A DNA stretch of 64,000 nt, taken from Smittium mucronatum. Its lineage: Eukaryota; Kickxellomycota; Harpellomycetes; Harpellales; Legeriomycetaceae. Below are positions 11,776-19,766 of the stretch, piece by piece. Positions within the stretch are counted from its first letter, which is position 1, and every line of letters begins with the position of its first letter. The position numbers and the translations under genes are program-made. The DNA lies in NCBI GenBank assembly GCA_001953115.1, contig LSSL01007797.1:1-64000 (forward strand), in the 5' to 3' direction. Under the pieces are notes generated by a model. That model worked only from the letters and a program-made list of their open reading frames with translations, was not told the DNA's origin and ran no database searches.

Positions 11776-12779
11776 GAATTGACGTCGCAGAAGTTTGAAA
11801 AAATTTCAGGAAAAATTGGGTGAATTGTCAAGAAAAGCTAAAAGATTTATCTCATGCTAACTTGCAGCGAAGCTTAATTCAACATTAAGGTCAATTACGA
11901 CTTTACGAATTAAGAACGTTCAACGACTAGATAGTGAGTAATGTTAACAATAATCTATCAAAAAGTTCCCAAAAACTAATAAGGATAAAATTTTAAATAA
12001 AGATCTAAATAGGCATAATTAAAAATAAAATAAAAAAATAAAAAACAAAAAAATGAAAAATAACAACTACAAAAATGGTTACCATTTAAATTCTAAGTTT
12101 TGGCAAAATTATAAAAATACTTTACCTCCTTTACCTAATGAATTATTTGATATTTTAATTGGTATATTATTAGGTGATGGATGTATGTATAAAATAGGTA
12201 TAAATAGTAAAATTAAATTTGAACAAAGTTATATACATAAAGATTATATTTTCCATATTTTTAAATTATTTAAATTATATACTTTTCAAGAAGAATTATA
12301 TACTAGATATGAAATAAGAGGGATACGTAAAGGATTAATAAAAAGTTATTCTTTTAGAACTTTTACTCATTCTTCTTTTAATAAATTATGGGATTTATTT
12401 TATGTTAATAAACAGAAAAATTTAACTTTAAATATTGTTAAAAATTATTTGACACCAATAGGTTTAGCATATTGGATTATGGATGATGGATCTTTACAAA
12501 AAGATAAAAAATCAATGATTTTACATACACAATCGTATAATTATGAAACTGTATTAAATTTATCATTAGATTTAAATAATAAATTTGGTATAAATTCTAA
12601 AGTAATACCTCATAAAAAAATATATTGGGTAATTTTTATTCCAAAAGAAAATAATTTAATTATTAATAAATTAATCGCACCATATATACATGAAAGTATG
12701 AAATATAAAATACCATCTTTATAAATATTAGTTTATGACATAGTCTGACCAGTAGCGAAAGCTACTGTTAACATATATG
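11776..12779 (+). mobile_element. Group I intron, rnl site ~L2500
   Basis: The intron lies between ...CACCTCGAT and GTCGACTCATC, which join to the conserved LSU sequence. The 5' exon ends in T and the intron ends in G, the group I signature. Core-like segments are visible: a P-like element around 11815-11838, an R-like GTTCAACGACTAGA near 11919, and ACATAGTCTGACC near 12738 after the ORF. Confidence 0.85.
12053..12724 (+). CDS. LAGLIDADG_2 homing endonuclease (rnl intron 2)
   Basis: A 223-residue ORF starting at ATG 12053. Motif 1 is ILLGDGCM at ~38-45 and motif 2 is YWIMDDGSLQ at ~140-149, followed by the usual C-terminal IAPYIHESMKYKI segment. This architecture is typical of the LAGLIDADG_2 group found in rRNA introns. 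The frame is intact. The ORF is separate from the upstream exon, as expected for an rRNA intron. Confidence 0.9.
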   Translation: MKNNNYKNGYHLNSKFWQNYKNTLPPLPNELFDILIGILLGDGCMYKIGINSKIKFEQSYIHKDYIFHIFKLFKLYTFQEELYTRYEIRGIRKGLIKSYSFRTFTHSSFNKLWDLFYVNKQKNLTLNIVKNYLTPIGLAYWIMDDGSLQKDKKSMILHTQSYNYETVLNLSLDLNNKFGINSKVIPHKKIYWVIFIPKENNLIINKLIAPYIHESMKYKIPSL

Positions 12780-13215
12780 GTCGACTCATCTTATCCTGGA
12801 GCAGTAGTATGTTCCAAGGGTTTGGCTGTTCGCCAAATAAAAAGGTACGTGAGTTGGGTTAAATACGTCGTAAGACAGTATGGATCCTATCTACTAATGG
12901 GAAACAATTATAATTTTGGTCTTTTTCGTAGTACGAAAGGAATCGATTGAGTTAATCCCTTGTTTTTCAGTTATAAAAACTTGAAGATTTTTGTATAGCT
13001 GAGAAGCAATATTAATAAATGATAACTACTGAAAGCATATAAAGTAGGAAACAAGCCAAAAGAAATTGTTAATATAAAAGAAAGGATAAAGATAATATCC
13101 AAAAAATAAAGGAAAATAAACCTTTTCATAGGCTTATAGTGAAAAAATCGAAAGATTGTAGCTAAATAGTACTAATTTTCAAGAAACTTGATTAAAATTT
13201 ATCCAAAAATTATTT
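12780..13215 (+). rRNA. rnl: Large subunit rRNA, exon 3
   Basis: Begins GTCGACTCATCTTATCCTGG and contains TTTGGCTGTTCGCC, GTACGTGAGTTGGGTT, ACGTCGTAAGACAGT and the sarcin-ricin loop region TTCGTAGTACGAAAGGA (12927). It continues to a domain VI-like GCTGAAAGCAT-type segment near 13030. The 3' end is estimated at about 13.2 kb; rns starts only ~70 bp later. Confidence 0.88.
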
Positions 13216-13284
13216 TATATAATAATATATTAATTGTAAGACGTAATAGATTTTACTTATCATATACCTGATTTTTCTATTACT

Positions 13285-14745
13285 ATTTTTTTTCTGAGTT
13301 TAATCTTAGCTCTGCATGAACGCTATCTATTAGCTTTACACATGTTAGTCGTATGAAATATTTTTATTTCATGGCGAAAGGGTGAGTAATACTCTTAAAT
13401 TTTACCCTAATGATAGGTTAAATACCTTTAAAGAAATATTTTCGCATTTGGATAAATTAAGATTTGGATTAGGCAGTAGGTGATTTAAAAGATTACCTAA
13501 CCAATGATCCATAATTGATCTGAGAGGATGATCAATCACAGTGGCAATGAAAAAAGGGCCACACAAAATAAAATTTGTCAGCAGTGAGGAATATTGGAGA
13601 AGGATCGAAAGATTGCTCCAGCTAAATAGAAACCCCCTTAAGGGGGAAAAAATAAATAAAATTCGCATCAAGAATGCCGAATTAATATACATTATGAGTA
13701 ATTTTTATTTTTTTTTATCCTGACCAATCTCGTGCCAGCAGTCGCGGTAATACGAGAAGGATAAGCGTTATGCTTCATAATTAGGTGTAAAGTGTAATTA
13801 GATGGTAATATAACAAAGAGATTAAGGGGTCAAAGACCTATATTTGGTTTTCTTTATTATTATATTACTTGAATGGTTTAAAGGAAATTGGAATTTCAAG
13901 TGTAAGGATGAAATCTGGACATATTTGAAGGAACTCCTATTGGCTAATGCAGATTTCTTATATTTCATTGACATTCAGATACGAAAGTGTGGGGAGCAAA
14001 TAGGATTAGATACCCTTTTAGTCCACACCCTAAACTATGAATGTTTTTGGACGGAGTCCTCCGTTCTTTTACCTATACAGGTTAAACATTCCACCTGGGG
14101 AGTATTAGGGCAACCTTGAAACCCAAAAGAAAAGATGGTCTTCCAAATAAGCAGTGAAGCATGTTGTTTAATTAGATGATCCACTAAAAATCTTACCTAT
14201 CTTTTGTTATTCTTTTTACAGGCGTTGCATGGCTGTGTTCAGTTCTTGTTGTGAAATATTTAGTTAAGTCTTATAAAGAACGCAACCCCCTTATATAATT
14301 TTTACTTATATCTATCAAATAAATATTCCGTAGATATTAAAAGGGATTAACACAAGTCCTCATGACCCTTATGAGTAGGGCTATAGACGTGCCACAAAAG
14401 TTTATACAAAAAGTGGCAAAAAAAAATAAAGAGCTAATCTTTAAATTAAACTTTAGTACAGATGATATTCTGAAACTCGAATATCTTAAGTTGGAATTGC
14501 TAGTAATCGTGAATTATTATGTTACGGTGAAATTTTTTCTGGAAGGTGTACTAATTGCCCGTCAAGGGCTGAAAGTGATTGGTTTTGGTGAATTTTAAAG
14601 ATTTTTTGAAATAAAGTAGCGATTTTTATATTCATATACTTTTCTTTCTTTCTTTCTTTTCTTTTTCCCATATCACCTTTCACTATTAGTTCTAAGTCGT
14701 AACTGGTTGGTGTAGGGGAACCTGTACCAGAATTGTAAAATTAAT
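13285..14745 (+). rRNA. rns: Small subunit rRNA
   Basis: Mitochondrial 16S-like rRNA with no intron. Landmarks: GAGTTTAATCTTAGCTCTG then TGAACGC at the 5' end; GTGCCAGCAGTCGCGGTAAT (530 loop, ~13733); GGATTAGATACCC (~14004); GTTGCATGGCTG (~14224); GAATTGCTAGTAATCGTGAA (~14495); and the 3' AAGTCGTAAC...TGTAGGGGAACCTG (~14695-14733). A short C5/G5 hairpin sits at 13632-13648. Both termini are estimates. It lies directly downstream of rnl on the same strand, suggesting co-transcription. Confidence 0.92.
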
Positions 14746-15011
14746 CATAAACGGAATATAATACCCTTAAAGTTAAAATGGTTGCTTTAACTTTTATTTT
14801 TTATAGTTCGTTGAACGGCAAGCTTATTAAAAATAAAAAAATGGTTACTTTTATTTTTTTCATTATTTTTTATTCCTTTTTATTATGTTTAGGAATTACC
14901 TATTAGTAGTAGACTGTGTCCATTCCAAGCTCTATTTTTTCTAGTCTTTTTATTAAAAATCCAGGATTAAATCCATATTTCATATTATTTATACTCATTA
15001 TTATTTTAATT
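14746..15011 (+). other. rns-atp8 spacer
   Basis: Short AT-rich spacer. An open frame continuous with atp8 runs from about 14916, but it only looks like a hydrophobic, non-conserved extension. The conserved MPHLIPF start at 15012 is preferred. Confidence 0.6.
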
Positions 15012-15164
15012 ATGCCTCATTTAATCCCTTTTAGTTTTTTTCATCAAATTTCTTTTGCTTTCTTTTTTATTTTTATACTTTCTTATTTCTTTGCTACTTT
15101 TTTATTACCTTATTTTATTTTAAGAGATAAATCTAGATTTATCTTATTCTTTCCTTATCTTTAA
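15012..15164 (+). CDS. atp8: ATP synthase subunit 8
   Basis: A 50-residue protein beginning MPHLIPFSFFHQISFAF, the conserved MPQL-PF-F-NQ start of fungal ATP8, followed by one transmembrane segment (~15-38) and a short basic tail. ATP8 is a small peripheral-stalk subunit of the F1Fo ATP synthase membrane sector. The family's usual length is ~48 residues. I chose ATG 15012 because the family signature begins there, although the frame is open further upstream. trnN follows after 16 bp. Confidence 0.88.
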   Translation: MPHLIPFSFFHQISFAFFFIFILSYFFATFLLPYFILRDKSRFILFFPYL

Positions 15165-15180
15165 GTTAATTCCCTTTTTA

Positions 15181-15251
15181 GCAGTTGTAGCTTAATGGTA
15201 AAGCTAATCACTGTTAATGATTTGATCTCTGTTCAATTCAGAGCTACTGCT
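15181..15251 (+). tRNA. trnN(guu): tRNA-Asn (GTT)
   Basis: Cloverleaf fold by eye: acceptor GCAGTTG/CTACTGC (one mismatch), D arm with an AATGGTAAA-type loop, anticodon loop CTGTTAA with GTT at 15213-15215, and T arm with GTTCAATTC. A standard mitochondrial tRNA-Asn, located between atp8 and trnS. Confidence 0.88.
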
Positions 15252-15262
15252 TAATTAAATAA

Positions 15263-15344
15263 GGAAAAATCGCCTAAAGGTATGGCAATAGTTTGCTAAA
15301 CTGTGGAGAAAAACTCCTTGGGGGTTCAAGTCCCCCTTTTTCCG
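15263..15344 (+). tRNA. trnS(gcu): tRNA-Ser (GCT)
   Basis: A type II tRNA: acceptor GGAAAAA/TTTTTCC, anticodon loop TTGCTAA (GCT at 15295-15297), a long variable arm formed by GGAG/CTCC, and T arm GGGGGTTCAAGTCCCCC. G follows as the discriminator. It reads AGC/AGT serine codons. Confidence 0.9.
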
Positions 15345-15433
15345 TTTGTTCAGAATGAACAAGGAATATCTATAATAGGGGGATATTATAAAAAAGAATA
15401 TCCTTCAAATATAAAAATATTAATTATAAAATT

Positions 15434-15739
15434 ATGACTATAGGTTTTTTTTTATTTTTTTTAGGTATCTACGGGTTTATTTTTAATAAAAATAATTATT
15501 TATTAATGGTTATTTCTATTGAAATCATCTTATTAGCTACTGGTTATATTATTTCTATTTTTTCTTTTTCTCATGATGATATTATTGGTCAATTATTTAT
15601 CCTTTATATTTTAGCTATTGCAGCAGCTGAAGTAGCTATTGCTTTATCCATATTAGTAACAATGTCTCGTTTAAGAGGATCTATTTATATTTCTTCTCGT
15701 TCTGAAACTGAATATTCTAAATTTTTTATTAATGAATAA
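15434..15739 (+). CDS. nad4L: NADH dehydrogenase subunit 4L
   Basis: A 101-residue hydrophobic subunit of the complex I membrane arm. Three transmembrane segments (~2-20, 24-45, 53-76). Family-diagnostic segments: LMVISIEIILLA, DDIIGQLFILYILAIAAAEVAI with the conserved membrane glutamates, and RLRGS near the C-terminus. In many fungi nad4L overlaps nad5, but here it is followed by cox2, and nad5 is on the other strand ~26 kb away. A motif shared with the nad2 3' flank (GCTACATTAGCAT) occurs just downstream. Confidence 0.95.
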   Translation: MTIGFFLFFLGIYGFIFNKNNYLLMVISIEIILLATGYIISIFSFSHDDIIGQLFILYILAIAAAEVAIALSILVTMSRLRGSIYISSRSETEYSKFFINE

Positions 15740-15756
15740 AAATTATAAATTTTTAA

Positions 15757-15775
15757 AGGGCTACATTAGCATCAA
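15757..15775 (+). promoter_or_regulatory. Shared post-nad motif, copy 1
   Basis: The sequence AAAGGGCTACATTAGCAT 18-36 bp after the nad4L stop recurs after nad2 as AAAGAGCTACATTAGCAT (27090-27107). Its position downstream of two nad genes suggests an RNA 3'-processing or stability signal, but a tRNA-derived remnant is also possible. Confidence 0.4.
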
Positions 15776-15869
15776 AGTTTTTAATTCAGATTATAAGTCT
15801 TAAATTAAAAAGATTACTTACAATAATACTTATAAAAGTGTTAGAATATAAATATAAAAAAAAATTATT

Positions 15870-16220
15870 ATGAATTTATTCTCTTTATTTATTCTTCAAA
15901 ATGATTCTCCTGAACCTTGGCAATTAACATTTCAAGACAGTGCTACTAAAGTTATGGCTGGTATAGATAAATTACATGGATTAATATATTATTATGAAAC
16001 ATTAATATTAGTAGTGGTAGGATGGATATTAATATCAATACTTATCAAGGATACAAATAATGAATTATCATATAAATATTTTAATCATGGAGCTTTAATT
16101 GAAATATTATGGACTTGTTCTCCTGCTTTTATTTTAATCGCTATTGCATTTCCTTCATTTAAATTATTATACTTAATGGATTCTGTTATAGATAGTCAAA
16201 TTACTATTAAAGTTAATGGT
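15870..16220 (+). CDS. cox2: Cytochrome c oxidase subunit 2, exon 1
   Basis: 117 codons beginning MNLFSLFILQNDSPEPWQ, with the two N-terminal transmembrane helices of COX2 (~37-60 and ~80-103) and the conserved EILWTCSPAFILIAIAFPSF segment. It ends after ITIKVNG at GGT (T at the 5' splice site). COX2 carries the CuA centre and binds cytochrome c in complex IV. Exons 1+2+3 give 249 residues, the normal size. Confidence 0.95.
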
Positions 16221-17051
16221 TTCTTTTTAGGCCACGTACGTAGTACGTGTTCCTTTTTAGGTGGCCTTAAATTATATATATTAAATAAAATGAAAGCGCC
16301 CCATATTAGATGGGGTCAAAAAAATAATATGAAATCTAATAAGTTTTATAAATGTTTAGTACATAATCCGTATATTTTACACATTCAACCTATTGTCTAT
16401 AACAACCTTATTCAACAAAGACATTATCACATAAGTAATATAAGATCAATAAAAAGGATCGGACCACATAATGAAGATGTATTATCAGTTATTATAGGAT
16501 CTTTATTAGGTGATGGTTATGGAAATAAAAGATCTGGGGAAGGTGTAAGAATATGTTATAGACAAAGTATTAAACATAAAGAGTATTTATTCTGGTTATA
16601 TACTTTTTTTTATAATAGAGGTTATACTAGTAATCTTCAACCTAGACAATATACAAGAACGATTAAAAGTAAGAAAGGTAAAATATATTATGGTTATGAA
16701 TTTAATACCTTTACTTTTAGAAGTTTTAATTGGATACATAAAATGTTTTATAACAATGGCAAAAAAGTAATACCTTCGAACGTCCACGAGCGTTCAACAC
16801 CATTAGCTTTAACAGTGTGGATTATGGATGATGGTGGTTGGGCTAATTATGGAATAAAAATTGCTACTAATTGTTTTGAATTAAAAGAAGTAGAACTATT
16901 AAATGAGACTATTAAATCCAAGTATAACCTAGAAACAACTGTACGTAGTGCTGGTATAAAAAACCAATATACTATATATATAAAAAAACAATCTATAAAT
17001 CATTTAAGAAATATAGTTGGACCTTACATACATTCTAGTATGTTAAATTAG
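16221..17051 (+). CDS. LAGLIDADG_2 endonuclease in frame with cox2 exon 1
   Basis: An intron ORF continuous with exon 1; the mature enzyme is probably released by proteolysis of the exon-intron fusion. It contains IKRIGPHNEDVLSVIIGSLL with motif 1 (GSLLGDGYG) and motif 2 (VWIMDDGGW), and ends with GPYIHSSML. The RIGPHN-GS-LGD signature is shared with the ORFs in the cox3 intron and nad5 intron 2. A short palindrome (GAACGTCCACGAGCGTTC) is embedded in frame at ~16779-16796. Intact. Confidence 0.9.
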   Translation, partial: FFLGHVRSTCSFLGGLKLYILNKMKAPHIRWGQKNNMKSNKFYKCLVHNPYILHIQPIVYNNLIQQRHYHISNIRSIKRIGPHNEDVLSVIIGSLLGDGYGNKRSGEGVRICYRQSIKHKEYLFWLYTFFYNRGYTSNLQPRQYTRTIKSKKGKIYYGYEFNTFTFRSFNWIHKMFYNNGKKVIPSNVHERSTPLALTVWIMDDGGWANYGIKIATNCFELKEVELLNETIKSKYNLETTVRSAGIKNQYTIYIKKQSINHLRNIVGPYIHSSMLN

Positions 17052-17354
17052 GAAAATCATATTAAAGTTCTTTCAACCCACACACATATATATAATAGTC
17101 GTGAGAAATAATTTCGTATTATTTTTCTAAGAATTCTCTCGAATTCTTAAAGGCTTTTGCCTTTGGCGATGCAAGTGAAAACTGTTAAAATACTATATTT
17201 TATAATACCGTTTATAGTACAAGACAGTCAGTAAGTGATTTATTTTTTTTAACTTATTGCAACAGACTGGCTCACTTGTGGGTGAAAATATTTTTATTTT
17301 TGCTTAATGTACAGTCGAGATAAATGAGTGAGCCACTATGTGGCTCCCTTATTG
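16221..17354 (+). mobile_element. Group I intron in cox2 (site VNG/HQWYW)
   Basis: Splits cox2 between ...KVNG and HQWYWSYEY. The 5' exon ends in T and the intron ends in G. The reading frame of exon 1 runs directly into the LAGLIDADG ORF (to 17051). A GC-rich palindrome (CACGTACGTAGTACGTG) lies near the start at 16233-16249. Confidence 0.9.
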
Positions 17355-17648
17355 CACCAATGGTATTGGTCTTATGAATATTCAGATTATGTCGACGATA
17401 CTGGTGAAACTATAGCTTTTGATTCTTTTATGATACCTACTGAAGATTTAATACCAGGTCAATTTAGATTATTAGAAGTAGATAATCGTATTGTTTTACC
17501 TATTCATACTCATATTAGATTTATTTCTACGTCCGCAGACGTGATCCATAGTTTTGCTGTTCCTTCTTTAGGTATTAAAATTGATGCTTTACCCGGACGA
17601 TTAAATGCTGTTTCTGCCTATGTGGAACGAGAAGGTGTTTTTTATGGT
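17355..17648 (+). CDS. cox2: Cytochrome c oxidase subunit 2, exon 2
   Basis: 98 codons from [12 protein letters not shown] to EREGVFYG. It contains the cupredoxin-like intermembrane-space domain, including the [20 protein letters not shown] region with a CuA histidine. The palindrome ACGTCCGCAGACGT (17529-17542) encodes part of STSADV, so a hairpin is tolerated within the conserved core. It ends GGT, with T at the splice site. Confidence 0.95.
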
Positions 17649-19661
17649 CTTATTGAACAATGGCCAAAATTGTAGTGAACCTATGATTATAAATTATCAA
17701 ATTGCGGGAATATCCTAAAGGAATCTTAACCAAGTAAGTATGGTAACATAACTTATGGCACAGGTAATGACTCGTGGTACGGTAAAATCAAGATTTATTA
17801 TTCAATGGACAATCCGCAGCCAAGTATCTACCAATTATGAAATAATTGAAGATATGCAGTTCATCGACTAGACGGTAATTGGTGTGACTTAGTCATGCTT
17901 AAGGTATAGTCAGCCCCCACCTGAAAGGGTGCAGAAAAATACTCATATTTTTTGTAAAATAGATATTAATTAATTAATTATATTTAGGGATTTCTACAAT
18001 AGTTTGCTAAACTTATTTTAATGTAAAAATAAATGATTAAAACGCAAAAAACACTAATCAGACCTGTGAATGGATTATTGTAGTATTTGCATGATATAAT
18101 AAGTAGAAGTATTTTTAATAATTATTTCATATTTAATAAACGTATTGGATTAGGTTCCGTTGCCGCTGCAACCTCTTTTATTAGATGTTTTTATTCAAAT
18201 AGAGCGTTGAATGCAATCAGACCTTTGAAAAATAATCCAGAGTCTTTAGCGTTAGAACATATTAATAGTGGAAAACCTACTACTTCATCAGTTATCAATA
18301 AAATATTATTAAATCAAAATTATTAATTTATTAACCTAAACTAGAAAAATTATTAAAAGTTAAAGGTGTAGAGGTGGATCTTTCTATATCTACACCAGAA
18401 AGTAATCAAATTTTAGATAAATATACAGGTAAATCTAAATATAAAGGTTTCTCTGGTGTATCCATTTTTTATACATAAAAATTTCAAATCAGAAATATGT
18501 AGGTTCATCTAATCGGCACCTATGGTGCGGAATAAATTACTATTTTAAAGAAAATTTACCTTTAATTGGTAAATTTTTACCATTGCTCCGCGAAGAAGGG
18601 CTAAAAGCTTTTAAATTACTAATCTTTAAATTAAATAGTAATAAATTTAGTAATCAAGACTCTTTAATATTAGAACAGTATCATTTATTAAATAAAGAAT
18701 TTAATTTGAATACATTAAGAGTAGTTAATGCAGGATCATCAAAAGGTGATGCTGTATATGTTTATGATCTAACATGTAATACTCTTTATTATCATGCTAA
18801 ATCTAAAATTGAATTAAAAAGAATATTAAAAATTCACACTGAAACTAGTAAAAAATATATAGATTCTAAAATACCATATTTAAATAAATTTTTTTTATTA
18901 AGTTATCCTATAATTACTGCTTTTACAAGTAATATTTCTATAAATGATTTAGTAAATATAATGCAAAAAGAAAGACAGAACGCGTACACGTTGGGAACTC
19001 GTAGAAGGACGTCGGTAGACGTGGAAATTAAAGAAGGAAATATATTTGTAGATTCTTGGAATCATACTTTAAAATTTTATTCTTTAACCTCTTGTATTCA
19101 ATATTTGAGAAAATTAGGTTTAACTATTAAATGAGATACTCTTACTAAATATATAAAAAATGAAAAGGTATTTCATAATTTCTTATGTAAATACTCAAAT
19201 AATATTTTACCTGATAATTTTGAAGAAGTAGGATTAATTATTGACGAATATAAAAAATTAAAAGTTGATACAGACTTAGATTTAATTAAAATTAATAAAA
19301 AAAAATAAACGTATATTAGTAAAATGATAAAATTAACCTTTGGCCCTTTTTTAAACCCCCTTTTTTTTAATATTCATTTTGGACTCGTATCACTTGATTT
19401 TTTACGAGGTCAAAGGAAATAAATTATTTGAAAGTGCTAATACCCCTATTAAATACTTTGATACTTTAAACATAAAGATAGAAAATATTTATATTTTCGT
19501 TTAAAAGCTAGTTATATTTCTATAAATTATAATTTTGCTTATAAATAACTAGATAAAAGTTCAAAATATTTAATTTCATGGACCTCCATGTTTCACATGG
19601 CAATCTAATAAATTTACTATAAAAATTTATTATTTACATTAAATAAACGTAGAGAAATTCG
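17649..19661 (+). mobile_element. Group I intron in cox2 (site FYG/QCSE)
   Basis: The group I core is visible right after the 5' splice site: P-like AATTGCGGGAATATCC (17699), Q-like AATCCGCAGCCAAG (17809), R-like GTTCATCGACTAGACGG (17859) and S-like CTTAAGGTATAGTC (17898). The last base is G at 19661. It carries a degenerate GIY-YIG ORF located 3' of the core. Confidence 0.9.
18087..19308 (+). pseudogene. Degenerate GIY-YIG homing endonuclease (cox2 intron 2)
   Basis: Reading with TGA as Trp, the pieces are an N-terminal segment (from ATG 18087), stops near 18326, a segment ending GFSGVSIFYT (stop at ~18475), then a frame change to YVGSSNRHLWCG (GIY-YIG second half). It then continues openly through REEGLKAFKLLIFKL to TIKWDTLTKYI (W = TGA at 19132-19134) and ends in TAA at 19306-19308. 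The palindromic GCACCTATGGTGC at 18518-18530 replaces the usual residues after VGSSN. Tail motifs such as SLTSCIQYLRKLGLTIK match the family's DNA-binding region. The enzyme is almost certainly inactive. Confidence 0.85.
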
Positions 19662-19766
19662 CAATGTTCAGAATTATGTGGTGTATTCCATTTTGGTATG
19701 CCTATTGTAATAGAAGCTGTAAAATTAGAAAATTATTTAGAATGGTTAAATACTCAATTAGATTAA
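19662..19766 (+). CDS. cox2: Cytochrome c oxidase subunit 2, exon 3
   Basis: 34 codons plus TAA. It begins QCSELCGVFHFGMPIVIEA, which contains the CuA ligands (both cysteines, the glutamate, the histidine and the methionine) and closes with LEWLNTQLD. This is too short to stand out as an ORF, but it restores exactly the missing COX2 C-terminus. Confidence 0.95.
   Translation, partial: QCSELCGVFHFGMPIVIEAVKLENYLEWLNTQLD

Noticed and set aside
13402..14598. Several 60-96 codon open frames on both strands
   Set aside because: All lie within rns, whose conserved rRNA landmarks explain the sequence.
14916..15011. N-terminal extension of atp8 by 32 residues
   Set aside because: ATP8 proteins start at the conserved MP-L-PF motif; the extension is non-conserved.
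16596..16787. Minus-strand open frame
   Set aside because: Antisense shadow of the cox2 intron endonuclease.
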